64,000 nucleotides of DNA from Glandiceps talaboti (taxonomy: Eukaryota; Hemichordata; Enteropneusta; Spengelidae): positions 21,600,635 to 21,664,634 of the forward strand of contig NC_135566.1 in the NCBI RefSeq assembly GCF_964340395.1, read 5' to 3'. How positions within the stretch are numbered: the first letter of the stretch is position 1; each line of letters opens with the position of its first letter. The notes under the pieces are model-generated. The model was not told the origin of the DNA, ran no database searches, and worked only from the letters and a program-made list of their open reading frames with translations. Shown here in pieces: positions 19,971 through 27,369 of the stretch. Both the position numbers and the translations under genes were made by a program.

Positions 19971-21464
19971 TGCATGTATGTAAACGACTTAGTCAAAAAC
20001 TGCTGGACCGATTGCTTTGATATTTGGTGGTCATGTTACTTCTGGTTTCAAATTGTTCAAATGAAAATGATTGCATCAGAGATGTGGGTTTTGGGTCAAA
20101 AATATGATTTTTGATCAAAAAACTTAAACTCCCAAAGTACTGGTCAGATTGGCATGAAATTTGGTGGGAACATTCTTAGGAGTGAGCAAATTAAGATTTG
20201 TTCATGACATGATGATTCCCTTAGTAATATGCAAATTAGGGCTAAAATGAGTCTTTTTGGTCAAAAACCTATAATTCCAAAACTACTCAGCAGATTGGGC
20301 TGAAATTTAACAGGGATGCATCTGTAGATGTATAGATGGAGAAATATTAAGCATGTAATGATCTTATCAGTAATATGCAAATTAGGTGTAAAAATGTGAA
20401 TTTTGGTCAAAAATTTATATCTCAAAAAGTACTTGGTCAGTGAGACTGAAACTTGGTGATATGTTTCTAGAAGTGTTATTCTGCAGATTTTCTTCAAAAT
20501 ATTTTCATACAATTGGCCCTAGCAACCATGACCACGCACTTAGCAACAACCAAATGGCAGTATATTTTGGTCAAATAACATCATCTGGTAGGCAAGTGAG
20601 TAACATTCAAGAAATATATGCAAAATATCCCTAGCAACCATGACCACGCCCATAGCAACAGTCAAAACGGTGGTGTTTTCGCTAAGATAACAGGGATTAA
20701 TAGACAATTGAATAAACATTCAAAAAAATGTATGTAAATTTGCCTAGCAACAAGACCACACCCATAGCAACAGCCAAATAATCATGTGTATTGCAAAGAT
20801 AACAGGAATAGAAAGACATGAATAAACATTCAAAAAATGTATGCAAATGTGCCTAGAAACAAGACCACGCCCATAGCAACAGCCAAATGATCACATATAT
20901 TGGGAAGATAACGGGGATTAATAGACAATTGAATAAACATTCCAAAACTGTATGTAAATTTGCCTAGCAACAAGACCGCCCATAGCAACAGCGAAATGAT
21001 CAAGTATATTCCAAAGATAATTTCAGGAATTCATACACAAGTGAACAAAAACATTCAAAAATGTATGCAAATATAACTAACTGCATGACCAGTTTAAAAA
21101 AAAACTGTACAATTGTGCTACAATGCGATTGGCGGTATTTTTATTGACAATTAAAACTGTACAGTTGTGCTACAATGCCATTGGCAGTATTTTTATTGAC
21201 AATGAAATCCTTAACTCAAACCACCCTTTCTGAAAGATAGCTTGAAATACGATACCTACCCATTCATCTTTTTAAAAATCTTGTTGTTTTACAGAGGAAG
21301 CGGCAGCAAGACCACGGCTTAAGTTGCAACCGCGTACTGTCAAACAACCTATTAATCAACAAGCCCAATCAACAGCATCTGCTAGTATATTTGGAACTGG
21401 AAGACCCCGCGATGAACGAGAACAGGATTCAAAACCTCGGAGTGCAAGTGAAAGCAGCAACTGA
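5811..21464 (+). CDS. EIF4H: Eukaryotic translation initiation factor 4H (seven exons; first exon not found)
   Basis: eIF4H stimulates the RNA helicase eIF4A while mRNA 5' UTRs are unwound in the cytoplasm. Exons: 5811-6003, 13197-13245, 13737-13801, 14587-14680, 15034-15129, 19129-19368, 21295-21464. All introns are GT-AG and the phases agree across every junction, giving 301 residues plus the missing N-terminus. The order matches the family: a Y-D-D-R N-terminus, a Gly-rich linker, [15 protein letters not shown] (RRM RNP2), [21 protein letters not shown] (RNP1), [15 protein letters not shown], a long Gly/Arg/Tyr-rich low-complexity segment, then the C-terminal block with [16 protein letters not shown] and SIFGTGRPR. 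Human eIF4H has about 248 residues, and the extra length here lies in the glycine-rich part. The exon at 5811 begins in phase 2 (one base completes a codon), so a short upstream coding exon supplies the ATG. A weak candidate is ATGGGAAG at 4691-4698 followed by GTAATT, which has the right phase. I infer high constitutive expression from the family, not from this sequence. Confidence 0.95.
6337..8676. mobile_element. Non-autonomous TIR DNA transposon with TAA target-site duplication (PIF/Harbinger-like)
   Basis: The left end GGGGCCGTGTCATTTTAAAA (from 6337) is inverted at the right end (to 8676, GTTTTAAAATGACACGTCCCC). Both arms continue through a homologous stretch with GCGCAC/ACGCAC, AACGTAATT and TTCGTTTTAG, so each TIR is about 55-60 bases. 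TAA sits directly outside both ends (6334-6336 and 8677-8679). The reverse complement of the right flank would read TTA, so the triplet is a target duplication and not part of the TIR. G-rich termini plus a TAA/TWA 3-bp duplication fit PIF/Harbinger. No transposase is visible in the 2.34-kb interior, which contains a separate hairpin element at 7150-7322. Confidence 0.65.
7150..7322. mobile_element. Near-perfect palindromic (hairpin) element nested in a transposon
   Basis: Two arms of about 80 bases (roughly 7150-7230 and 7243-7322) are almost perfectly complementary. Matching landmarks are TTCCATGAAATCAATGTTAG against CTAACATTGATTTCATGG, TACGTCATAATGCTCC against GGAGCATTATGACGTA, and ATGATTCCGCGGACTA against TAGTCCGCGGAATCAT. 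The loop, GAGCCGGTAGGC, is tiny. There is no coding capacity. This looks like a foldback MITE or a long inverted duplication inserted in the larger TIR element. Confidence 0.75.
8677..9156. other. Intron sequence without recognised feature
   Basis: Nothing recognisable was found between the TIR element and the CCGT-rich start of the next repeat. A 127-codon ORF overlapping this stretch has no family signature and starts inside the transposon end. Confidence 0.4.
9157..10010. repeat. ~150-bp tandem repeat (about 5 copies), dispersed-element type
   Basis: After a (CCGT)n start near 9160, a unit of 150-151 bases recurs. The landmark ACAGTGTT occurs at about 9361, 9512, 9663, 9813 and 9963. Each unit carries CCAATATGG, GCAGCCATTTTGTTTG, CATAACTCAGAC and ATGACATACATGTGCATAT. 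Because the period is about 50 codons, open frames appear in it (for example 9777-10217), but the frames shift between 150- and 151-base units. They are artefacts and not genes. Confidence 0.85.
10240..10815 (+). repeat. Dispersed repeat, copy 1 (paralogue at 18605-19065)
   Basis: The stretch shares ordered landmarks with 18605-19065 in the same orientation: GATAAAGTGG, TTTTATGTTCAA-like, TGACATCACAAACT/TTACGTCACAAACT, TTTTGAAGTCCTC, AAGTATAGTAAGTCTC, TACACAAACTTTT, GAAATAATTT-AGCTT and a terminal GAGAACACTG. The copies are clearly diverged. Neither coding capacity nor clear TIRs are seen, so the family is unassigned. Confidence 0.65.
10941..11230. repeat. Minisatellite, 40-bp unit, about 7.25 copies
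   Basis: Exact 40-base periodicity, with units starting at 10941, 10981, 11021, 11061, 11101, 11141, 11181 and a partial at 11221. The unit begins TCACCAACAGCTCTGCAGTG. Only a few substitutions (AAC/AAT, GCAG/GCTG) separate the copies, so the array is young or homogenised. ORFs running through it reflect the period and are not proteins. Confidence 0.95.
11313..12950. mobile_element. Non-autonomous TIR DNA transposon, 1.64 kb, TAA duplication (PIF/Harbinger-like)
   Basis: The terminal inverted repeats are about 85 bases and differ at only a few positions. Left: GGGGCGTCATCGAAATCAAA from 11313. Right: the complement ending CGATGACGCCCC at 12950. Shared internal landmarks are AAGCATCGTA, TTACGCGTCGTAACGAGTAA and CTACTAGTAG. 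TAA lies directly outside each end (11310-11312 and 12951-12953). The interior has no recognisable transposase, and the small ORFs in it match nothing I know. It sits in the 7.2-kb intron of eIF4H. The near-identical TIRs suggest fairly recent activity. Confidence 0.7.
13197..13245 (+). CDS. EIF4H: eIF4H coding exon: RRM loop and RNP1 start
   Basis: A 49-base exon with acceptor TTTTAACAG and donor GTAAGTG. It encodes [16 protein letters not shown] and the first base of the Gly codon that starts GFCYVEF. Phase 0 in, phase 1 out, matching both neighbours. A decayed partial copy lies 36 bases downstream. Confidence 0.93.
13281..13320 (+). pseudogene. Decayed tandem copy of the eIF4H exon end with intact splice donor
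   Basis: The 42 bases ending the 49-base exon plus donor (ACTTGTCAGAGATAAAGAAA...AAAGGTAAGTG) recur here with one substitution and short deletions, retaining the AAAG/GTAAGTG donor. If this second donor were used, the retained segment would meet an in-frame TAA at the 'agacataaag' position and truncate the protein inside the RRM. It is either a harmless duplication scar or a poison-exon-like site. Confidence 0.75.
13737..13801 (+). CDS. EIF4H: eIF4H coding exon: RNP1 (GFCYVEF)
   Basis: The acceptor is TTATTATGTAG and the donor GTAAGTA. The 65-base exon completes the split Gly codon and encodes [21 protein letters not shown], the RNP1 strand and second helix of the RRM. Its aromatic residues (F, Y, F) are the expected RNA-binding positions. 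Ends on a codon boundary. Confidence 0.94.
14587..14680 (+). CDS. EIF4H: eIF4H coding exon: end of RRM and start of Gly-rich tail
   Basis: The acceptor is TTCTACCCACAG and the donor GTATGTG. It encodes [18 protein letters not shown], the last RRM strand with the family-typical LRVD-AE motif, then [13 protein letters not shown]. 94 bases, phase 0 in and phase 1 out. Confidence 0.92.
15034..15129 (+). CDS. EIF4H: eIF4H coding exon: Gly/Arg-rich segment
   Basis: The acceptor is TTAAATTCAG and the donor GTGAGTG. It encodes [20 protein letters not shown] and a Gln/Gly stretch, RGG-box-like sequence after the RRM. 96 bases, phase 1 in and phase 1 out, so skipping it would keep the frame. Comparable exons in vertebrate EIF4H are alternatively spliced, but alternative use here is inference. 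Confidence 0.88.
15440..16790. mobile_element. Foldback element with minisatellite expansion in one arm
   Basis: Sequence at 15470-15625 reappears inverted after 15699. TTTGATAAGAACTGTTTT (about 15603) pairs with AAAACTGTTCTTATCAAA (about 15705). GTATGTTGGAA (about 15568) pairs with TTCCAACATGC (about 15731). The left-arm segment at 15485-15527 (GACAGGCAAGCATTTACAAG...) is a single inverted copy of the 40-bp unit that forms the array in the right arm. The outermost ATACAACCATCGACAGGCAAG at the left pairs with CTTGCCTGTCTGTGGTTGTAT at the right (to about 16751). One arm therefore has one unit and the other about 24. Outer ends are approximate and no target duplication was identified. Confidence 0.6.
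15785..16750. repeat. Minisatellite, 40-bp unit, about 24 copies
   Basis: A strict 40-base period with unit GTTTGTAACAAATTCCATTT followed by GTAAATACCTGCCTGTCACT. Copies differ at recurrent sites (aaa/aag, ttt/ttg, acc/act, cac/ctc). Three units make 120 bases, so minus-strand ORFs run through it in every frame. These are artefacts. Confidence 0.95.
17061..18365. repeat. Minisatellite, 65-bp unit, about 20 copies
   Basis: A 65-base unit (TATCAGTATGCCCTTTTATC, then CACAGTGTCCAACTACACCT, then CCTGTATTGTTCCATGAACATTTG) is repeated head to tail with a few diagnostic substitutions (gta/gtg, gcc/gtc, cctg/ccgg). No indels were noticed. Open frames across it are by-products of the repeat. Confidence 0.95.
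18605..19065 (+). repeat. Dispersed repeat, copy 2 (paralogue of 10240-10815)
   Basis: It shares ordered landmarks with 10240-10815 in the same orientation, including TTTTGAAGTCCTC, AAGTATAGTAAGTCTC and ACACAAACTTTT, and a final GAGAACACTG. It ends about 60 bases before the exon at 19129. No coding capacity. Confidence 0.65.
19129..19368 (+). CDS. EIF4H: eIF4H coding exon: low-complexity Gly/Tyr/Arg tail with internal repeat
   Basis: The acceptor is GTTGATCACCAG, with a weak pyrimidine tract, and the donor GTAAGTG. 240 bases, phase 1 in and out. It encodes [19 protein letters not shown], an RGG-type stretch, seven Gly-Gly-(Thr/Ala/Ser) tripeptides from a 9-base repeat, [21 protein letters not shown]. 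The LREPT motif is the conserved family signature just before the C-terminal block, which makes the exon secure despite the low complexity before it. Confidence 0.9.
19230..19292 (+). repeat. Coding 9-bp repeat (GGAGGGACA), 7 copies
   Basis: Seven in-frame 9-base units (five types of GGAGGGACA/GGAGGGGCA, the last GGAGGATCA) encode Gly-Gly-Thr/Ala/Ser. The run of G-triplets has G-quadruplex potential on the sense strand. It accounts for part of the extra length compared with vertebrate eIF4H. Confidence 0.9.
19601..19972. repeat. Poly(G) tract and (TG)n microsatellite
   Basis: A G run of about 14 near 19600-19614 and a (TG)n of about 44 bases at 19926-19970, both in an eIF4H intron. Confidence 0.85.
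19975..20510. repeat. Dispersed repeat with internal repetition
   Basis: The phrases 'tttggtcaaaaa', 'aaaagtac-tggtcag' and 'tgaaatttggtggg' recur two to four times at spacings of about 110-130 bases. Related sequence occurs at 1290-1640. No coding region. Confidence 0.6.
20515..21085. repeat. ~110-bp tandem repeat, about 5 diverged copies
   Basis: CCTAGCAACAAGACCACGCC followed by CATAGCAACAGCCAAATGAT recurs at a spacing of about 109-112 bases (CCATAGCAAC at about 20650, 20762, 20871 and 20980). Each unit also carries AAGATAACAGG and AATAAACATTCAAAAA. Copies have diverged, so this array is older than the others. Confidence 0.8.
21101..21203. repeat. 52-bp tandem duplication
   Basis: Two copies (from 21101 and 21153) of AAAACTGTACAATTGTGCTA plus the following 32 bases, differing at few positions, just before the last eIF4H exon. 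Confidence 0.85.
21295..21464 (+). CDS. EIF4H: eIF4H terminal coding exon
   Basis: Acceptor TTGTTTTACAG. The exon completes the split codon and encodes [16 protein letters not shown], then Gln/Ser-rich sequence, [14 protein letters not shown] and a Ser-rich end. The stop codon TGA is at 21462-21464. [11 protein letters not shown] and SIFG-GRPR are the most conserved C-terminal blocks of eIF4H and confirm the assignment. Confidence 0.95.
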
Positions 21465-23150
21465 ACTGAACTTTTAGTGGACAGGGTCATTACTAGGGTT
21501 TCTTTACAAATTATCAACAGATTCATTATTTGCCGTATGAGATAAGAGTTTGATTATCCAGTGCATTTTGGTTGTAGGCATTGGTTGATGTTGTGGCGAC
21601 TGTGGTTGGAATGCTTGTACATGGAAAAAAAAAAACCAAACGAACACAATAGTTTAGCAACTTATGAGAAATAGTGCCCTCTTGTGACAGATTCTTGCAA
21701 TGAGTGAGAACTGATACTCCTGTGAAGGTCCTTTATCATTGAAATATGGTTTCAAGGGTGTTAGTGATTGATCAGTCTGTGTCACATGACAAATGTGCCT
21801 TACGTCAATTGCTTTGTTGCAGCGAGTACAACACTTTCCCCTTTCACTGATCTATCACTAGGGGGTGCCATACTACCTTGATTTAATCCAAATTTACATG
21901 TAGATGTACACTCTTTCCAGTGCCATAGGTTGTCCCGTTGTGTTGTAAGTACCATTTGTCAGTAGAGTGTAGTAGAAGGTATTTGTAGAACGAGTACAGA
22001 ATAGTTATTGGTGACTTTTCTTCATCCAGTCATTGGTTCTTCCATTTATTTAAAACATTCAAATATTGACTGCTATCATAGGCAGCTACAATCAGAGAGG
22101 TACACAAATAAAGAGGCTTTTTATCATCCAGATCACAGCAAACTCCTGTTGAAAAAGTTTGTGTAATTCCATTTCACTCTCATGTTTATTGCCATTATTT
22201 TGCTTACTTCTGTATTCAATGAATTTTTTGTCAACCTGCCATGGAAAACAATAGTAGCACTGGTACATTTAATTGACACTTAAATTACTCAGGGTTGTAT
22301 TCTGATTGGTTATTGTCAAGATGGTCTATCTTTAAAAAAATGCAATCTTTGAGATCTCAGAATTGTTTGTGTGATTCTAATGAAAAAGTAACTTATTGAT
22401 CAGACTGAGACTTTGGCACAGTTAAGATGTGTGAGTAGTTGGTTGTGGGCCAGATGTTCTATTATAAAAACCAATCAGAATCAACCTTTGTACATGGTGC
22501 AGTACAGTACAGAATATATTATTCCAGAATTGAGAGACGTTAAAGATTGGTGGAAGTGAGTCCATGAAAGGGCTCAAAAAGTGTTTGAAATGATTCCATA
22601 AATTATTTCACATCAAATAAATTATATCAACTTTATACTGTCTGGTATAATGTCTGGTACTGATGGTCATCTGTTTTGCTAAATTCCAGGAAAAACATTT
22701 CCATGTTTGAAGAAATAAACATGGCAAAAACAATGATTACAAAGTTTGATCATTTCCATCTTTCACTTACTGACCTCTGACCTAACCCAATATACTCACC
22801 TTTGACCTTTGAAGAGAATGCAGACATAGTTATGTACATGTCTGTTGATCTTAACTCCTCATCCAGTAAAATGTTTGCCAAGAATACAATGCAAATTTTG
22901 CTTAGTGACATCCTAAACCATTGAATATAGTGTACTTAAAATATTGTAACTTTCTCAATGGTATATGTTCCCCCACAAGACATTTCTTGTCAAGGTGTGG
23001 CAGCTTGTTTGGTTTTAATAAGACATGGTTATGTACGTCAACTTCTTCAATTCCTAATCATCACTTTTCATTCACATCTGTGAAATGTTTGAAATGAAAT
23101 CTAACAACTTCATTTTTTCTTAAATAAAAGGAGTGGAAAATTGATAAAAA
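21465..23150 (+). other. Probable eIF4H 3' UTR
   Basis: This is AT-rich sequence after the stop codon with no competing ORF or mobile-element signature. Poly(A) signals AATAAA occur at 22107-22112, 22616-22621, 22714-22719 and 23123-23128, with another at 23401-23406, so alternative 3' ends are possible. Which one is used cannot be read from the sequence. Confidence 0.6.
23123..23128 (+). promoter_or_regulatory. Candidate poly(A) signal AATAAA
   Basis: AATAAA follows a T-rich stretch and lies about 1.66 kb after the eIF4H stop. It is one of several candidates. Confidence 0.4.
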
Positions 23151-23546
23151 TTCACATGAACACTTTCTCAATTTGAACACCTCATTACCATGAGGTGCTT
23201 TTTGTTTGTTTTTTGAATCAAGAATTTAGACAGTGTGTGTGGACTATATTTAATAGGGAAATATCTAAATCTCCATGGATAGGTTTCATAGAACAGTTTT
23301 TTAATAAAAAATCAATCAATTTGTTATGTACATTTTGCCAGGTAAACTGCTGCTTGTACATTTCACTTAGATTTCTTTGAAATTAACAGTGTTAACATTG
23401 AATAAAAAAAATATGTTTGAATTCAGTTCTATGAGTAGCATTTAAAGGTGATAAGTGTTTTGTCATGCAATGTAGATATTACTCAGTCACAATTTTTATT
23501 TGCACTAACCAGACTTTTTTGATCTCCAAACAATGCAGGATTTTTA

Positions 23547-23898
23547 AAGCTGCACTAGCTGTAACTGACAAATTCTTTTTTTCAATCAGACAACCCACAA
23601 TATATTCACTGAAAATTGTTATAAATATACCGATATATACATACAGACATTGTACATGTTAATGAAATGCTGGCTTTATCCAAAAGTTCTACAGTAACAA
23701 GTTGAGTTTATGATCGTGTGACAGTCAGGGTGCTGACCCCAAAATCAATTGGATTGAATTTACTGTAACATACTATGTGTACAAGTACACAAATATGTTT
23801 ACCACAGGTGATTCAATACTGTTCAGGGTATATGATATTAGGAGTAATTCATTAATCTAACAAAACAGTTCCAGTTGCAGCTAGTGCAGCTTTGAAAG
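23547..23898. mobile_element. Small TIR element (MITE-like), about 350 bp
   Basis: TTTAAAGCTGCACTAGCTGTAACTG near 23545-23570 is inverted at 23866-23898 (CAGTTGCAGCTAGTGCAGCTTTGAAA, with mismatches). The interior is AT-rich and non-coding. The right end touches the 51/48-bp array that starts at 23902. No clear target duplication was found. Confidence 0.5.
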
Positions 23899-23901
23899 TA
23901 A

Positions 23902-24246
23902 GTTGTACCATACTCTGATGCTGCAGTACATTGCAATGGCTGCCATAATAAAGTTGTACCATACCTTGATACTGCAGTACATTGCAATGGCTGCCATAAA
24001 GTTGTACCATACTCTGATACTGCAGTACATTGCAATGGCTGCCATAATAAAGTTGTACCATACTTTGATACTGCAGTACATTGCAATGGCTGCCATAAAG
24101 TTGTACCATACTTTGATACTGCAGTACATTGCAATGGCTGCCATAATAAAGTTGTACCATACTTTGATACTGCAGTACATTGCAATGGCTGCCATAAAGT
24201 TGTACCATACTTTGATACTGCAGTACATTGCAATGGCTGCCATAAA
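23902..24246. repeat. Minisatellite with strictly alternating 51- and 48-bp units, 7 copies
   Basis: GTTGTACC starts at 23902, 23953, 24001, 24052, 24100, 24151 and 24199, giving spacings 51, 48, 51, 48, 51, 48. The only length difference is a 3-base ATA/AAT insertion before the next unit (CCATAATAAAG against CCATAAAG), so the true repeat is a 99-base dimer. All spacings are multiples of three, which leaves long ORFs open on both strands. They are artefacts. Confidence 0.95.
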
Positions 24247-25406
24247 CTCCTCCCATTCATGTAATTCATCATACACAACTTTTATCTTGACCGTCATACA
24301 AAGTGTTGTGCAATTTAGCAGTTTTAAACTCAGTCAGTTGATACACTGTGTTGGTATTTCTATGTACCAAGTCGAGAAAGATTTTGAGTTACACTGCCTC
24401 TACAGTATATATGGTTTATTAAGGGCAAAACTTGTAAATCAATGATATTTTGTTAATAAGTGGAATAATCATCTTCCACTAAATATCTTTCATACCTAAT
24501 CCATAAATATGAGTTTCTTATACTTTGAATGCATTTTGAAAAAAATAGTGAAACTTACGTCTGACGTTCTTTAATCTGAATTTCACGTGCATTTTATGAA
24601 AATTTTGATTAGCATATTAAGTTGAACATCGGTGGCATGTTCGTAGCAAAATTGTTGCTTTACAAGAGGATAGTGTCAAAAAATGTTGCAACTCTTTTCA
24701 TCAGGTGTACAGCAAGTTTGAATTGCCTCAATAGTTTTGTATTTTACAGATTGTCTAAACAAAATTTAAAAAAAGGTACAAAACAAAACAAAGAAAGGAC
24801 ATTAAAAAATAATAGTCAGCATATTGTTTTGAAAGTGCTATACTAAGTATAGTGTTAGTTTCTTTCCTGAAATGTCAACCGTCCTAGGCTCATATATTGT
24901 GCAGGGTGGATATGTTTTGACTTAAAAATGGGTTTTAGATTGTAGATATAGTAGATAACCACTGTTATGTATAAAATCTCCCCACTAAAACTATTTTTGC
25001 TTCTAGTTGTCAGGGAAGGCTATATCATCCACCATTTGTATTCAATTCCTGAAGTTTAGTTTAGTTTAGTTTAGACTTAAATAACCATTTTATGGTCACA
25101 GACCTCTCTTTGGGTGAACATACGTTCTAGTAGATGTGACAGCACAAGAAAATCTTGAAAAAACTCCAAAAACAGTCCAAAGTTTACATTGTAACATTTG
25201 TACTCGTTGATGTCACTCTGACAAACTCGAGAAGGAACAAAGAAAAATAAGGACCCTGTATATGTAGTCAGTTCCATTCTTGTTTGGGATAAGGAGGAAA
25301 AGAATTTTCACTTTGGTTTCCTTTCCTAATAAAACTTGTTACATGAATAGACCATAATAAAGATTTGCAATAAAATCTAGAATTGACTGAGAAGCTGTTT
25401 TAACAT
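24247..25406. other. No recognisable feature
   Basis: AT-rich spacer with a short (TTTAG)n at about 25055-25073. I see neither coding nor RNA genes. Confidence 0.5.
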
Positions 25407-26905
25407 GTCTGCCATGGCAGTAAGGTGTGTATACATTGAGTGTCTGCCATGGACAGAAAGGTGTGTATACATGATTGAGTGTCTGCCATGGCAGTAAAGT
25501 GTGTGTACATCGAGTGTCTGCCATGGACAGTAAGGTGTGTACACATTGAGTGTCTGCCATGGCCAGTAAGGTGTGTACACATTGAGTGTCTGCCATGGAC
25601 AGTAAGGTGTATACATGATTGAGTGTCTGCCATGGACAGTAAGGTGTGTATACATTGAGTGTCTGCCATGGACAGTAAGGTGTGTGTACATTGAGTGTCT
25701 GCCATGGACAGTAAGGTGTGTATACATCGAGTGTCTGCCATGGCCAGTAAGGTGTGTATACATTGAGTGTCTGCCATGGCCAGTAAGGTGTGTATACATT
25801 GAGTGTCTGCCATGGACAGTAAGGTGTGTATACATTGAGTGTCTGCCATGGACAGTAAGGTGTGTGTACATTGAGTGTCTGCCATGGACAGTAAGGTGTG
25901 TATACATTGAGTGTCTGCCATGACCAGTAAGGTGTGTATACATTGAGTGTCTGTCATGGACAGTAAGGTGTGTATACATTGAGTGTCTGTCATGGACAGT
26001 AAGGTGTGTATACATTGAGTGTCTGCCATGGACAGTAAGGTGTGTATACATTGAGTGTCTGCCATGGACAGTAAGGTGTGTATACATTGAGTGTCTGCCA
26101 TGGACAGAAAGGTGTGTATACATGATTGAGTGTCTGCCATGGACAGTAAGGTGTGTATACATTGAGTGTCTGCCATGGACAGAAAGGTGTGTATACATGA
26201 TTGAGTGTCTGCCATGGCCAGTAAGGTGTGTATACATTGAGTGTCTGCCATGGACAGTAAGGTGTGTATACATTGAGTGTCTGCCATGACCAGTAAAGTG
26301 TGTATACATTGAGTGTCTGCCATGGACAGTAAGGTGTGTATACATTGAGTGTCTGCCATGACCAGTAAGGTGTGTATACATTGAGTGTCTGCCATGACCA
26401 GTAAAGTGTGTATACATTGAGTGTCTGCCATGGACAGTAAGGTGTGTATACATTGAGTGTCTGCCATGGACAGTAAGGTGTGTATACATTGAGTGTCTGC
26501 CATGACCAGTAAAGTGTGTATACATTGAGTGTCTGCCATGGACAGTAAGGTGTGTATACATTGAGTGTCTGCCATGACCAGTAAGGTGTGTATACATTGA
26601 GTGTCTGTCATGGACAGTAAGGTGTGTATACATTGAGTGTCTGTCATGGACAGTAAGGTGTGTATACATTGAGTGTCTGTCATGGACAGTAAGGTGTGTA
26701 CACATTGAGTGTCTGCCATGGACAGTAAGGTGTGTATACATTGAGTGTCTGCCATGGACAGTAAGGTGTGTATACATTGAGTGTCTGTCATGGCCAGTAA
26801 GGTGTGTATACATCGAGTGTCTGCCATGGACAGTAAGGTGTGTATACATTGAGTGTCTGCCATGGACAGTAAGGTGTGTATACATTGAGTGTCTGCCATG
26901 GACAG
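25407..26905. repeat. Minisatellite, 36-bp unit, about 41 copies
   Basis: The unit is CAGTAAGGTGTGTATACATT followed by GAGTGTCTGCCATGGA. Variants at a few sites (GCCATGGACAG, GCCATGGCCAG, GCCATGACCAG, GTCATGGACAG), plus occasional GATT insertions, mark copies. The unit is 12 codons without stops in two minus-strand frames, producing 502- and 511-residue ORFs of a repeated MYTHLTVHGRHS-like peptide. I judge these non-genic: no start context, splice context or non-repeat domain accompanies them. The array is followed without spacer by the 47-bp satellite. Confidence 0.95.
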
Positions 26906-27369
26906 GAATTGACTACTAGCACAGGGTAATAGCATTATTGCAAGAAATGTGGGAATTGAATACTAGCACCTGGTAATAACATTATTGCAAGAAATGTGGG
27001 AATTGAATACTAGCACCTGGTAATAGCACTGTGGGAATTGAATACTAGCACCTGGTAATAGCACTACTACAAGAAATGTGGGAATTGAATACTATCACTC
27101 AGTAATAGCACTATTGCAAGAAATGTGGAAATTGAATACTAGCACTGAGTAATAACATTATTGCAAGAAATGTGGAAATTGAATACTAGCACTGAGTAAT
27201 AACATTATTGCAAGAAATGTGGAAATTGAATACTAGCACTGAGTAATAACATTATTGCAAGAAATGTGGGAATTGAATACTAGCACCTGGTAATAACATT
27301 ATTACAAGAAATGTGGGAATTGAATACTATCACTCGGTAATAGCACTAATGCAAGAAATGTGGAAATTG

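Noticed and set aside
23838-24445. Overlapping ORFs of 134-180 residues on both strands
   Set aside because: They arise from the 51/48-bp repeat, whose spacings are all multiples of three.
25377-26935. Minus-strand ORFs of 502 and 511 residues made of a repeated 12-residue peptide
   Set aside because: The 36-bp unit is a multiple of three and lacks stops in two frames, so both frames stay open by construction. No non-repeat domain, exon structure or start context supports a protein.
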